Shown here: piece by piece, positions 25,036-37,189 of the stretch
Numbering within the stretch: the stretch's first letter is position 1
How the letters are laid out: every line of letters begins with the position of its first letter
Origin: Cannabis sativa
Lineage: Eukaryota; Streptophyta; Magnoliopsida; Rosales; Cannabaceae
Direction of reading: 5' to 3'
NCBI RefSeq assembly: GCF_029168945.1
Contig: NC_083602.1
Span: forward strand, 88,112,027 to 88,176,026
DNA length: 64,000 nt
Notes under the pieces: generated by a model
What the model saw: the letters and a program-made list of their open reading frames with translations, nothing else
What the model was told of the DNA's origin: nothing
The model's database searches: none
Made by a program: the position numbers and the translations under genes

Positions 25036-25439
25036 TAAAAATCCTGAAATTTGTGATAAAAAAATGATAACAATTAGTTTTTATGTTCATTTACTTATGA
25101 CATTGTAATATTGTGCTCGTTAATCTATAAGCATTGTTAAAAATACTCTTAAAATATATCAGTTAGAGTAATATACTTCATATTTGAGTCAAATAGAGCG
25201 ATAAAAATTCTATTTAACTTAACTTGATTTAGGCCAAAAGCAGACTTACGATAGGATAATCCTTCTTTGAAATACTTTGATAGTGCTCCTCGATTGGAAT
25301 GCACATAATGAATCAGAGCATGTTGAGCCATCTTTTTATTTTTCTATAAAAAAAAATATGGCAAAATATGATAGATTAACACGTATAGTTTTGTTCAAAT
25401 TGACTGTTAAATTGATGGTGTGACATTATACATAGATGG

Positions 25440-26288
25440 TAGGGATGATAATGAGTAGGGTATGGGTACGGTACACTTATTCCATGACCCTACCCTATGA
25501 AAAAATTTCTACCTATAACTTACCCCATATTATTTTATGGGACATGATTTTGTCCCGTGATTGTACTTTCACGGAATGTATTCCGTGATGTACGACAACC
25601 GTTAGATAAGGGAGTTATTTGATCTGAAGGCTGAGATTGATCTATGGGTAATTAAGGTTAAAAAATAGTAACGTACCCTGACACTTATCTAATGTACCCT
25701 GAGACCCATCTAATGTACTACGGAATACATTCCGTGAAAGTATATCACAGGACAAAATCGTCTCCCATTATTTTATTATGTTTTGTGGGTAAAGTACGGG
25801 TATTACCCTAACGGGTATAGGATACCCACAAGTAAACCATATCCTAATAACTTTTTAAGAAAAATAATTAAAAAAAAAATTAATAAAATTGTGTTCAATA
25901 CATAAAAAATCACCGATATATATATATAATTACTTTAGTAATAAGTATTAATTCTATTATTTGTAAAATGAATATGAATTAAAAAGTATAATTACTAACA
26001 ATTAAAATAATAATATAATATTATATAATTATTTTAGGACTATATGTTTTTATATATTTTTCAAATATGAATAAAATCTATATTATTCAAATATACATAT
26101 AAATATAACCAAATAGGGTCGGGTAGGATAATAGGCAAGGTACACTTATACTCATACCTTACTCTATGCCCGTTTACATGTTTTCATACTCTTATCCTGG
26201 CCAAAACTCTAATTCAACAGGCATTACCCTACCCACACGGGTAGGATACTCACGAGTAAACGAGTTTTCGGTAAAATTGTCATCTCTA
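25440..26288. mobile_element. hAT-like non-autonomous element
   Basis: Ends TAGGGATGATAATG and CATTGTC-like ATTGTCATCTCTA form terminal inverted repeats. Subterminal regions are rich in GGGTA/TACCC words (GGGTATGGGTACGG, ACGGGTAGGATACC). Flanking octamers ATAGATGG and ACAGATAG match at 6 of 8 positions, a decayed 8-bp duplication as hAT elements make. A 228-bp MITE (25539-25766) is inserted in it. No transposase frame. Confidence 0.5.
25539..25766. mobile_element. 228-bp MITE, copy 1 (nested in hAT-like element)
   Basis: Starts GGGACATGATTTTGTCCCGT and ends CAGGACAAAATCGTCTCCC, with a second inner inverted pair (TTTCACGGAATGTATTCCGT / ACGGAATACATTCCGTGAAA). A second copy of exactly the same length is at 33359-33586. 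Splits the hAT-like element, so it came later. Confidence 0.7.
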
Positions 26289-26289
26289 A

Positions 26290-27315
26290 CAGATAGTAAT
26301 TGAAAACTTGTATACCCTTAAATGAAAAAAGAAAGAATAAAAACACGTAAATAAAAATTTAAAAACAATGAATAAAAAGTAAATAATAAGAATCTAAAAC
26401 TAGATCGAATAAATTTAGGTTTTCTTGACTTTTAAAAAATAATTTTAGTTCCACACAGCCGGTAACAACACCACCAATTTTTAACTGGCCAAAGAAGAAG
26501 AAGTTTTTGATGAACTCTACACCTTCTATTTTGAATTGGCAAGAAAAAAACGATTGGGATCGTTTTAATGAAATTAATTTTATTAAATTTTTATTTTTTA
26601 AAGAGTTTATGAAATAACTTTTTTTTAAATCGTTTCTTAGTTTTTTTTTTTAACTCCGTAATATAATACAAGAGAATTCTATTCTTCTTTTATCGTCACT
26701 TATGCCACCTCATAATTAATTTTGAGGAATTTTATTTGCACCTAAATTTTTTTATAGGTGTACCTCATTTTTATAAATTTTATTTTACATAAAATATATA
26801 TCTTTAATTATATTAGTTTTTTTTTTGTTTCAACTCATATTCTTAAAATATATACCCATCAAATAAAAATAAATTGTATTTAAATATAGAGATATATTAT
26901 CATTTTATAGAGTGCAAATAGAATTTCCCATCAATTTTTCTCTTGAAAGAGACAAATTTACTACTCTATCCTTTATTACACTGTAATGAACTAAGAGTAC
27001 TTCTAATAACTTCTCTACTCTATTCTTTAAAATATCTCACTAAAATACCATTTTCTTTATTTTACCTCACACATTTATATTACATCATACATCAGCTTCT
27101 TTATATTTTACTTTAAATTATTTAAATATTATATTTTTACATATATTTTACTAATTAAAACAAAAAAAAATGAAAATGAGTAAAAAAATAATAAAAATTA
27201 ATTAATTGAATGAAAGAGGGAAAGAAAAATCTAAAATATATTTTACCTCTTCACTATTCATGAGCTAAATGTAGAGAAATTTTTTTGAAGTTTGGAATGA
27301 CGTATAATAACAAGG
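26290..27315. other. Gene-free A/T-rich stretch
   Basis: No gene. 26755-26890 is related to the duplicated unit at 2168-2558 (TCTTTAATTATATTAG, ATTCTTAAAATATATACC, AAATAAAAATAAATTGTA). The rest shows nothing distinctive. Confidence 0.45.
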
Positions 27316-27520
27316 GGAATTACCCCATATACTGTTTTTTTCACCTTTTTTTTTTTTTTTTCAAATTTACGGTTTGGGTTTCTAAAGTGGTTTCTATGTG
27401 GGTTGCTATACGATTTTTTATTGCGATTTAGGTTACAACGCTAGTTACAATAGGGATTTCTATGTAGGATTCCGTAAAAGTACAAGAAAAAACTATTTTT
27501 AAGTGTAAAAATGAGTAAGC
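27316..27520. repeat. Interspersed repeat, third copy, inverted
   Basis: Opposite orientation to 5140-5330 and 16474-16635: GGGAATTACCCCATATAC, GTTACAATAGGGATTTCTA, CCGTAAAAGTACAAG and AACTATTTTTAAGTGTAAAA. Confidence 0.45.
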
Positions 27521-27701
27521 CCCTAATAACAAAGGATTTAAAACATTTGTTGGAGCTCAATTTTAAGCTTTTAGGTATTTTTTTTTAGCTTTTAGTTATT
27601 ATTGTGAGTGCTCTAAGGATTAGATGTAAGCATATGAAATTGTACATTGGGATATTTTTAATTAGCTAAATAGTACGGTGTCACAAGGACTAAAAAAAAA
27701 A

Positions 27702-27888
27702 GAGAAATGCTAAAGGGCACCAGTGGTGCCTAGCACTTTCTTATGTGTCAATATTGATATTGGTTTAACTAAGTATCAAGTCTGATATAATTTAAAATAA
27801 TAGCTTTTAGAGAGTATCGCTAACCAATCGCAATGCAACATGTCGCAAAAGTGTTAGTCACCACTGGTGCCTAATACAAATGCTAAAG
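27702..27888. mobile_element. MITE, GGTGCCTAGCAC family, copy 1
   Basis: Terminal inverted repeats built on GAAATGCTAAAGGGCACCAG at the left and CACTGGTGCCTAATACAAAT at the right. A conserved middle reads GTATCGCTAACCAATCGCAA and CAACATGTCG. Family members lie at 28904, 34841, 36204 and 48789, so this is the most repeated MITE of the window. Confidence 0.7.
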
Positions 27889-28903
27889 AAAAACTAATTA
27901 TTCTTTTAAAAAAAACCAATCTTATCATAATAAAGGATATGGAGAAGTGTGGAGTCCGACCTGGGCCATGATTTATCAATACCATAATGGGCTAATGATA
28001 AAAGAGATGATCCAATGAATATTTATGTTATGATTACCAACACTCTTTTTATGTATATAATATGATCCAATCAACATTTAACGCCAAAGATTGGTAGTAA
28101 ATAAAAAATTATTTGAATTGCGTTTAATGGTTATGACTGCACTACCCCAATTTCCCAAATCACTTAGATTGCACTGTTAGCTTTTCAATCTTTTTTTGAC
28201 TTTTTGATTTTAAATCTCAATCCTGTCTTTCTAATTAAATTTGTTGTAAAATATAATCATTATTAATTAAAAAAAAAAGTTGTGTTAGTGCAAATCTACA
28301 TCACATGTAATAATGTGTTAGCTCCATTCCATGACTCACATGACAACTTTAATCACTGTGAGTTAAAAAAATAAAATAAATAACTTTAATAATTTACTGA
28401 AAAAAAAAAAAGAATTTTCTCAACTTCAGCTAGATACTATTAAATAGAGTCAGGTTTTTATTTTAATTAGTAATAAAATCTTATAAAGAAAAGAAAAGAT
28501 TACCTAGAATTATATTATTCTGCCAAATTAGTTGGGAACATTGAACATTTTACAATAAAGGCATTAGGTTGTTTAAATATTTATAAATGGGAGATGAATG
28601 CATAAGAATCGGAGAATCCAAAATAACAAAACATATGAAATCAAATAAAGAAAGAAGAAGAAAAAAAAGGTGTAATATTTTTAACCAAGAAAGTAAAATG
28701 AGAGAAAATATCACTAGTGAATTCAATATTTTGAACCAACCAAAAACTACCTAATTATGTTGGATTAGATGTGCCCGTAAACTAAACAAACCAATTAACA
28801 ATCTTACTAAATAGTATTGATGAGATACCAATTTTGAATTATATGACAGTTTTATGTCAGAAGGTGATTAGACAGAATAAAACTTTGTCAATCTTTATTT
28901 CCC

Positions 28904-29075
28904 GAGAATTGCTGAAGGCACTATTGGTGCCTAGAACCCTTCTTAGTATCATACCGCTACTGATATAATTAAATATCGGGTCTCATATAACTTAAAAAAA
29001 AATTAAGAAATATCGCTAACCAAACGTCGAACGCTACCTATAAAAAGTGCTAGGCACCACTGGTGTCAAAACTCT
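28904..29075. mobile_element. MITE, GGTGCCTAGCAC family, copy 2
   Basis: GAATTGCTGAAGGCACTA at the left, GTGCTAGGCACCACTGGTG at the right, and the family middle TATCGCTAACCAAACG. More diverged than the 27702 and 48789 copies. It ends about 340 bp downstream of the TEN1 stop codon. Confidence 0.65.
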
Positions 29076-29414
29076 ACTATTTTTGGGATTTTAGAGTCTC
29101 ATTGGAGAAGCCCTTAAAAAAACTTGAAAATCCACTTTTCCTGGTGTTTATATAACTATGACTACCTTATTAACCTATTTTCATTTACAGAGTTAGCATC
29201 ATTTATGGGAGAATGAATTTCAGACTAGCACAATCAAGATCATATATTTACAATAATTTAGTCTCAAGAAATAGTCAAAACAATGGTAAAAATCATTGGT
29301 TGACCGGCATTTCAAATATGATTCAAGTCAAGTTACTATGATACCTTAATCAGTGTGAAAAAGAAAAGCCCATGTGAGCCTTTCGAAACTAGAACTGTAT
29401 CAAGTTGTTGAATT

Positions 29415-30468
29415 CTACTGATGATCAGCCTGGAATTGTCTTAGCAGCTGTAAGGACTGACAATAGAGATCAAGGTTAATGCCATCGACGTTCCTACCAA
29501 CACGCGCCTGTAAGATTGCCTGAAAATAAGAAGAGTCGATCTAAATCGTTAGATGTATGTATATATGATACAAGAGAATCAAACTGATGTTATAAACCAG
29601 ATACCTCATTATCAGGTTGGATAAGTAGTTCCCCAATAAACTGGTAGAAGGAGCCGATTCTCAAACTCAGGTTCCTTAGATGTTCGGTGTTAATCTTTAG
29701 TTTGGCACTTCCGTCAACAACCATGGCAATGGCCGTCTCTACAGAATACTCTTGTAGCCTGGTAGAAAAATGACTCACTGTGTTTGGTGAGGATATCAAT
29801 TGAAGTCATTGTAATATGATAATCAACTGAATTGATAAAATATTTAAAGGGAAATGAAAAGAAATAAATTGGTGCAATCATTTAGCCATCATTCTAGTAT
29901 AATCCCATGATGCATTCATGCAATTATATGAATTAGCTGATCTGTTTTCAATGATTAAGCTTACCCAGAATCTATTTTATATATATATAGCAGGAAGAAT
30001 CTAATTAGATATCACCATCAACATAATGAAAACACCAGTATATATGCACATGGGATGGGAATGAGGAAATTCACAAACTTTAACCATATCCCAAAAGTAT
30101 TCCACTGACCAGAAAGCAATTACAGTGGATGATCCTAAAGTTTTAGAAAGAAAAAACTAGTTCATGAGTGTAAGACATTCTAAAGAAGAACAGCCACATA
30201 CTCCATTCCCTCACACTATTGGAAAACAACACTAATAGATTCTTTTACATCAGAAAGTCAAAGGCCAACCCAAAACTTAATTTTTGTCCCATAAATGAAC
30301 TTATGCTAATTCAATTACTCTTGTACATCTCACCCTGCTACCATTTTACACATTTTCCAATTCAAAAATCTCCTCCTAATATCCAATTTCATTACCTCGC
30401 CATCTTCAATGTCATTTGCCTCCACCTTCACAACTTTATATCCATACAAAAACACCACTGTTTAAAAG

Positions 30469-30501
<33 letters not shown>

Positions 30502-30958
30502 TCATCCTACTCATAAAAATGCCATCAAAATTACTGGAAATTGTCAATTCTAGTTTACCCACATTATTTTTTAAGCATCCCATCCACCTCCATTTCTTGT
30601 AGAATCTCATCAAACACCTCAATGGAGAAACATTAGTTCCCTACTCTAGCCCCCATACTCTGATAGATTTAACAGGAAAGAGCATGAGCAAAGAATAAAG
30701 TTCCTGAACACTATCCACTCAGGCTAAGCCACAAATTTTAGGGGAAATTCAACATTATTTGTTAAACTTCAACACTAAAAGCAGAAAATTCAACGTGAAA
30801 ATCTAGCACACCACAGGAAAGAGAATCAAGTCTAAAAAGAATCAGAACTCTTACTTTCCAGTTACTCTAAGTGAAGTCCCTTGCTTGAAGTGCGGTGAAG
30901 ATGGATGCAAGTCCTCCAGTAAAACCAATGCCCCAGATGTTATTACTGACGAAGCCAT
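29415..30958 (-). CDS. TEN1: CST complex subunit TEN1
   Basis: Small OB-fold protein that joins CTC1 and STN1 in the CST complex at telomere ends and in fill-in DNA synthesis. Three exons: 30958-30855, 29758-29605, 29519-29415, joined by GT-AG introns with matching phase; 120 aa, as usual for plant TEN1. Exon 1 reads MASSVITSGALVLLEDLHPS and ends LRVTG plus a split Lys. Exon 2 carries LQEYSVETAIAMVVDG and SFYQFIGELLIQPDNE. Exon 3 reads AILQARVGRNVDGINLDLY and ends LLRQFQADHQ. Loss of Arabidopsis TEN1 disorganises meristems and uncaps telomeres. Exon 1 is only 104 bp and easy to miss; its donor AAA|GTAAGAG and the recovered GKLQEY junction make it secure. Intron 1 is 1.1 kb and holds a 30-base A run near 30470. 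A leader exon may lie near 32620-32700. Confidence 0.93.
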
Positions 30959-32619
30959 CAAACCTTTCAAAGTAGTATAACTTATAGTTCCTTACTGGTT
31001 AGTGGCTACAACTGGCTAGTGCAAGTGAATAAAATCATCAATGAAACCACCCAAAAAATGCAATCTTTGACAGATATGTACAATGTGATGATTCAATTAA
31101 TCACTACTCATATTCATATTTCTCTCAACCAAGATGAGTATTGTTCTTTCAATCCCTTACAAACCCATTAAAAACTCCTACCGCATCTAACTTATGGAAC
31201 CTTTATTTCACACACCTGTACAAGTATAGAAAAGTACAGGAGAGAATGAGAAATGGAAAGCCACACTCAAAAATCAAACAAACTCTATTACACCAGCAAA
31301 GATATAGAATCTTTTCCCCATAAATCAAGTTGCTTCCCTGCCACATTCATATGGATAAGGCTTGTATTAATATGGCCTTTGAATCATTGAAAATGTGAAA
31401 CTATGAGAAAGCATCCCAAATAGTTCCAGACAGCTCTTCTAAATGTCTGATTTTTTTTCTTCTGACAATTGAATGTGTGAATCTTAAGGATAAACAAAGA
31501 TGAATCGGATAACTACTTGATTGGCATGCAAAAGGGATCTTCTAGTAAAATCCATTGCCAGAGAAGATCACTGGTAAGTACACTTGACTAAGATGATTTA
31601 AGAGCCCAAAAACACCTGTCCTCACATGCCATTTTTCAAAAGAAATTTTCAAATCTTGCTGGCCGCCACAACTAGAAGACTCATAATCTAGAGTATATGC
31701 ATTTGCCTCAATTCATGGCCATGTTTTACAAAGACTACCTCAATGCTTGGCTACTAAGCCAATTGCTAAGAATTTCATATGGGTTCTTACTAAAACACCC
31801 AAATGCCACATCACAGATACTCAGTTTGACCCACCACTTATTCTATTAAGAAAAAGTTCACCAAAGTCAGAACTCTCTAAAACAATAAACAATAAAACTT
31901 GAAAACCCCACTGATAAACAAGCAAAATCATTACATTAAAATAATCACATTTTAGTTATATTTGATCTAGATCATGATATGCTATTTTAATGTATAACAT
32001 ATAATATCATATTCTTTATAAACATATACACACTGCATATCATACACTATGTTATTTTAACATTCAAACCAACAAGTACTTGTTCAATAGCAAAAAAGTC
32101 TTAACAGTTATGAGCAAGCTAAAAATACAAAATTAATGGCACTACCAGACATGTCATAGAAAGAGAATATATAAATAAACTAATATGACCACCTATAGAT
32201 ATAGTGGTAGTGTTTAACTAAATTCACAACAATCTTGAGTATATTTTACAGAAAGAATGGAAAGTATTACAAAAGTATCAACATTATATCATTAACAAAT
32301 TACATCTAAGAATTTCAAGCTCTCAATAAAAGTTTCAAAACTAGTACTAACTTAATCTATCAAATGCATTTTATCAAACACTTTGCATACAATTCAAAAA
32401 TCATCCCAAAACAAAAACATTTAAATAACTAGGAAAAAAATTGAGAAGGTGTGTGAATGGTGTTCCGTGTTGATAAATGTTGAAAATAAAAGTTGACCTA
32501 CCCAAATGAAATTGAAAAGCAAAAAAGGCAAAATTCATAGAAAGGGAAGGTGGCCATAGGTGAAAAAGAAAAGGTTGGTTATTTTGAAGTTGGAAATTGA
32601 AGACATTTTTGGTATCTTA

Positions 32620-32705
32620 CAGTGAGAGGAGCGATACTTTTACTTCGTTACTCGATCGGAGATCCTTCCGTTGAATGGACTGTTGCTGAAAATGGCGGCA
32701 AAATA
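32620..32705 (-). promoter_or_regulatory. Possible TEN1 leader exon and start region
   Basis: Minus-strand, G/C-richer 85 bp (CCGCCATTTTCAGCAACAG ... GATCTCCGATCGAGTAACG) followed by a donor-like CTCACT|GTAAGAT near 32620. It lies 1.6 kb upstream of the TEN1 ATG, with acceptor-like CACTAACCAG near 31010. TATATTATTTTG lies just upstream. This fits a 5' UTR exon, but it is inference from composition and splice-like words only. Confidence 0.3.
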
Positions 32706-32734
32706 ATATATGAGTTTGGGTTTATAAAAATAAC

Positions 32735-32950
32735 AATTTGCGGCAAAACCCTTTATATTTTGATTTTTATACACTTAATTTCTCTCTCTTATTTTTTTTT
32801 TTTTTTGGCAAAACTTCTTATGTTTTAATTTTTATACATTTAACCTCCTTATCTTTTTTTAGTGGCAAAATCCTCTTATGTTTTAATTTTTATACACTTA
32901 ACTTCCTTATTTTTTTTTTGTGGCAAAACCCCCTTATATTTATTTTTCTT
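32735..32950 (+). repeat. Tandem repeat, ~60-bp unit, about 3.5 copies
   Basis: Successive units start at the GGCAAAA words near 32742, 32807, 32863 and 32922 and read GGCAAAACYYCTTATRTTTTAATTTTTATACA-like followed by a T run. The unit length varies slightly with the T run. Phe/Leu-rich open frames across it are by-products. It lies directly upstream of the possible TEN1 start region. Confidence 0.65.
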
Positions 32951-33358
32951 TGCATATTTAACAGTTAAATATTATCGTTAAATATTAATTGGATGACCAC
33001 TGTGTACACATGTGTATATGTAACAGTAAAACCTCAAAGTCGATACAGTAGTAATCCAGTTAGTATTTAACGGTAATATCTAACTAAAACTTTAAATTTA
33101 CAAAGAAAAATAAACTTTAGCATTGTAATTTCAATTTTCATTCCATTTTATAATTACACAAAACCAAGTCTTGACACTTCAACTATTTATTCTTCCTCTT
33201 CTTCTATGGAAAAAAAAAATAATTTTCCTTTTATAAATGAAAATTTTGCTCTTGAGAAAATTAATCCCCCTACCTACATGAAATCTTAAAACAAGACCTT
33301 GAAAATGAACTCATTTGTAAAAGAAAAAATTAAACATACATTTATAGATACATATATA

Positions 33359-33586
33359 GGGATATGATTTTGTCCTGTTATTGTACTTTCACGGATTGTA
33401 ATCCGTAATGTACGGCAGCCGTCAGATGAGGAAGTTATTTGATCTGACGGCTGAGATTGATATAGGGGTAATTACGGTTAAAAAGTAGAAACGTACCCTG
33501 ACACTCATTAAATGTACCCTGAGACCCATCTAATGTACCACGTAATACATTCCGTGAAAGTACATCACGAGACAAAATCATATCCC
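33359..33586. mobile_element. 228-bp MITE, copy 2
   Basis: Starts GGGATATGATTTTGTCC and ends GGACAAAATCATATCCC-like (GAGACAAAATCATATCCC); terminal inverted repeats of about 22 bp are nearly perfect. Same length and internal order as 25539-25766. The flanks show TA on both sides, consistent with a TA target, though two bases prove little. Confidence 0.7.
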
Positions 33587-33602
33587 TACATTATATAATA
33601 TG

Positions 33603-33985
33603 AGATTATTTTATAAATACACAATAATAACAAAAAAAATTACAAAAATATAGTTGTACAGAATTTTAAACATTTTTATGATTTTTATGATTTTATTTAC
33701 AAAAAATACGGTCTTTTTATATTGTACTCTTTTTAATTTATTGTTGAATTTTGTTATTTGTATGTTATTTTTTATTGTTGTTTTAATATTATTTGGATGT
33801 TATTTTTTATTGTTGTTTTAATATTATTTGGATGTTATTTTCCTATTATTTTTATGTAATTTTTTTGTTGTTTTCGTGTTGTTTTTATAAAAAATCGTAA
33901 AAATATTAAAAAAAAACCTATAAACGTAAATATATATATTTTTTTTACAGAAAATGATGTTTAATGTAATTATCCCTATATATGA
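33603..33985. repeat. Interspersed A/T-rich repeat, copy 2
   Basis: Same order as 24418-24772. One inner unit (GTTATTTTTTATTGTTGTTT with its TAATATTATTTGGAT tail) is tandemly duplicated near 33765-33840. Ends TGTAATTATCCC. Confidence 0.5.
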
Positions 33986-34043
33986 AGTCTTTTCTAGTTT
34001 TTATGGGGCCTAGTATAATTTTTTCAAAATAAACTTTATTTGA

Positions 34044-34427
34044 GGGCATCTCCAATGGGAAAATTTAAATTTGGTGTTAAATCAACACCAAAAAACTACT
34101 ATTTCAACACTATTTTTTTTTTCAATTTCAACCACAACACTAAACATTACACTACATTTTATATTCTTATTATTTTATTATTTTATTAATATAATAAGAA
34201 TATTTTAATACTAAATATATATAATTATTTACTTTTTCTTCTTTAAAGTATTATTTAATTATTAAAAATTCTTTTTTAAAAAATAGTGTGGTTTACAGTG
34301 TCCCACTAAATTTAGTAGGACACTGTAGACAAAACCATTTATGAAGATATGTTTAGTGTCTCATTGGAGTAAATATAGTGTGAAACTACACTATATTTAG
34401 TGTTTTAGTGTCCTATTGGAGATGACC
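34044..34427. mobile_element. MITE with GGGCATCTCCAATGG ends
   Basis: Left end GGGCATCTCCAATGGG; right end CCTATTGGAGATGACC, its imperfect inverse. Inside are further inverted words (GTGTTGAAATAG-like; GTGTCCCACTAAATTTAGT near 34300). Ends of this type are common in PIF/Harbinger- or hAT-related plant MITEs. No target duplication can be read with confidence. Diverged relatives occur at 37930-38110 and 38823-39250 (GAGCATCTCCAACAAAGTGC). Confidence 0.6.
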
Positions 34428-34840
34428 TAAGAAATAAAATAAAATTTAAATATTTTTCTAAAACTGTTTTTTAGAAGAAAAAAAGGTTTGGGAGCCTTAT
34501 AGACTAATATAAAAAAGAAAAAAAAAAGTCTCCCAATCTCTTGGCTAAGAAGTTTTGGGCAACGATCCCAGCCGTCCTACCCTAAATACGGCCCACAATT
34601 TATAAATATATATTTCTCACAAAATGTTTTGGAGGGGACAAAAAAAATGCATGTAGCATCTTTAAGAAAAAATTGTTGATCTCAAAGGAGATCCAAAGTC
34701 CAAATTAATCTTTATCATATCAAAATTATAAATGCCCACAAAGAATATAGATTCTTACAGGTTCAAGGCTCTGTATGCTCTCTTGAGCCTTGATATGTCA
34801 TATTTTGATATATTTTTAAAATGTATGTCAATTATAATAT

Positions 34841-35023
34841 GAGAAATGTTAGAGGGTACTAATAGTGTCTAGTATTTGTTTATGTGTCAATACTGTTATT
34901 GGTCTAATTAAGTATTAAATTTCATATAGTTTAATGTAATAACTTTTAGAGAATATCGCTAGTCAATCTCAAAACGACATGTCTAGAGGTGTTAGGCACC
35001 ACTAGTGTCTAATAACAATCCTA
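34841..35023. mobile_element. MITE, GGTGCCTAGCAC family, copy 3
   Basis: GAGAAATGTTAGAGGGTAC at the left, GTTAGGCACCACTAGTGTC at the right, middle TATCGCTAGTCAATC and CGACATGTC as in the other copies. Confidence 0.65.
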
Positions 35024-35279
35024 TTATAATATGCATTTTAAGTATATGTAATAAATGTGTTGTCATTATTCAAATATCTTTTATAAAAAGTTAATAATTT
35101 ATTTGATTAAAAAACACACCTAACAACTAAAAAATTGTGTATTTATGTGACATTGAATGTCGTAAAAATGAAAGGCAAAATGTAATTGTCGACTCCAAAT
35201 ATCTTGTACTAAGCTTTATAAACAAATATTTAAGTATTGACTTGAATATATATGTTTATTATAAATGAAAAGTAAGCTA

Positions 35280-35284
<5 letters not shown>

Positions 35285-35338
<54 letters not shown>
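35285..35338 (+). repeat. (TTA)18 microsatellite
   Basis: Eighteen uninterrupted TTA/ATT units. No gene near it; likely length-polymorphic. Confidence 0.95.
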
Positions 35339-35339
35339 G

Positions 35340-36203
35340 GATAAATTAGGGTATAAATATTTAATGTTTTAGATTTTATACACTTAAATATTTTATTTTT
35401 ATTTTTTGAGGTAAAAGTACATAATGTTACAATTCTCTTACACTGTTACTACCACTTCCATTAACTCATATTTATGAACACGTGGATGGCTCATATTCTT
35501 AATATTCTTAATATAAAAAATTAAATGCTACTTGTTTCAAAAAAAAAATAAAAGAGATGTAATACTAAATTACCATAATTGAGTGAACTAGCTAGTGCAG
35601 TATATCGAACATGATTATCGAATTGAACTGCTAATATTATGTGAAAATTGTTATGAAAATCGATTTTTTTTAAACAAGTAGCATTTAGTTTCTGATATTA
35701 AGAATATTAAGTTTTAAAATAAAAAATAAATAAATGTAATGCATCTGAACCCTCCACCTATCCATATTTATAAGTTAATGAAAGTGGTAGTAACCGATGT
35801 AAGAGAATTATAATATTGAATATTTTTTACTCTAAAAATAAATATAAAGTATTTAAATGTATAAAATTTGAAACATTAGATATTTATACTACAATTTATC
35901 TTTATTATTATTATTATTGGTAAGAGGGTGGCAGTTGAGAGATGAAGATGCTGCATATTTAAGGCCAATCAAAACCATTACCTATAAACAACATCCTACT
36001 TCATATCTCATCACCTCATTTTCCATACTCCCTACACACCTCCCTAAAATAGTCAACACACTTGCATTAATTATCCACTCATATTATTTTCTCTTTTTAA
36101 AAGGCAAATGCCTTAGGCTTAATTTTTTAGGGTGCCTTTAAAAAGTTTATATAACTTTTAATCTATACATAAATTTTATAAATCTAAACACTATTATGCA
36201 AAT
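35340..36203. other. Gene-free stretch
   Basis: A/T-rich. Positions 35345-35500 and 35690-35890 are roughly inverted copies of each other (GGGTATAAATATTTAATG against TTAGATATTTATAC), so a worn fold-back element probably spans 35340-35900. No gene. Confidence 0.4.
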
Positions 36204-36374
36204 TAGAAAGGCTAAAAGTAGTTATGCATAGTATCATCTAATAATATTGTTATTGATTTAATTAAGTATAAAATTCCACATAATTTAATGTAATAATTTT
36301 TAAGAATTATCACTAGTAAATCACAGGATAATATATCTAGTAGTACTAGACACCACTAGTACCCAATAACAATA
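36204..36374. mobile_element. MITE, GGTGCCTAGCAC family, copy 4 (worn)
   Basis: GAAAGGCTAAAAGTAG at the left, CTAGACACCACTAGTACC at the right and a middle AATTATCACTAGTAAATCAC. The most diverged clear member. Confidence 0.5.
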
Positions 36375-36639
36375 TTATATAACTTTTTTTGTTTTTCTCA
36401 TTTTCTAAATTTTAGGTGGGACAAATACCTTCTTTAGTTGCTAGGGGGTATTTGACTACATAAATATAAATAAAATATTTTTTAAAAATTAATAGGAGGT
36501 GTTTAACTAAATTTTTTAAAAACAAATTTCTAAAAATTGAGTTACAAAAAACTAAAAGACAAAAAACATCAAAATATTATTTTTTATTTTCAAAAACAAC
36601 TTTTATTTTTTTGTCTAATATATTCGTTTTTATATTTTC

Positions 36640-36905
36640 TCTCACATACTCGGGTTTGGGTCCAGGGTCTGGAACTCGAGACCTGGATCCGGACCCATAC
36701 CTAAGAATTAGACTCAATTCGACCCCAGCCCTGAATGCGAATTAGGACCCCAAGCTTGAACTCAGACCCAGACCTCGGTCTCGAACTAGATTAGGACCCA
36801 AACTCGGCCCCGAACCCAGGACCTAGGGCCGAGTCCAGGTCTGGGTCCCTGGGTTGGGTCCAATGCCAAGTCCTAATTCGGGGTTGGGCTAGGTTCATGT
36901 CGTTT
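36640..36905. repeat. Degenerate G/C-rich minisatellite
   Basis: Runs of GGGTCC / GGACCC / CCGAACCC words in both orientations (GGGTTTGGGTCCAGGGTC near 36650; GACCCAAACTCGGCCCCG near 36800). Similar patches occur at 21105-21275 and 52345-52420. The surrounding A/T-rich arms (36440-36640, 36905-37080) are weakly inverted, so this may be the core of a fold-back element. Confidence 0.45.
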
Positions 36906-37189
36906 TATAGCGTAGAATATTGAAGTAACTTTGTTTTTGGTAAAAAAAATTGAAAATAGTTTTTAGAAAACATTAGCCAAATACCATTAAATTACAATAT
37001 GACAAAAAAATATTTTTTATTCTCACTTTTAAAAATACATTTTCAAAAACTGAAAATACAGTTAAACAACCTATAAGTAGTTCCTAATTTAGGTACTATT
37101 AATATACCTATTAACAATACTTAAAATAAAAATAAATAATAAAAAAAAATATCAAAAATCAATTAGTTGTTGGCCTAAACAATATCATT

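Noticed and set aside
30219..30602. 127-residue plus-strand ORF containing a lysine run
   Set aside because: Lies in TEN1 intron 1 and reads through an A30 tract; no domain.
32738..32968. 76-residue Phe/Leu-rich ORF
   Set aside because: Produced by the 60-bp tandem repeat and its T runs.
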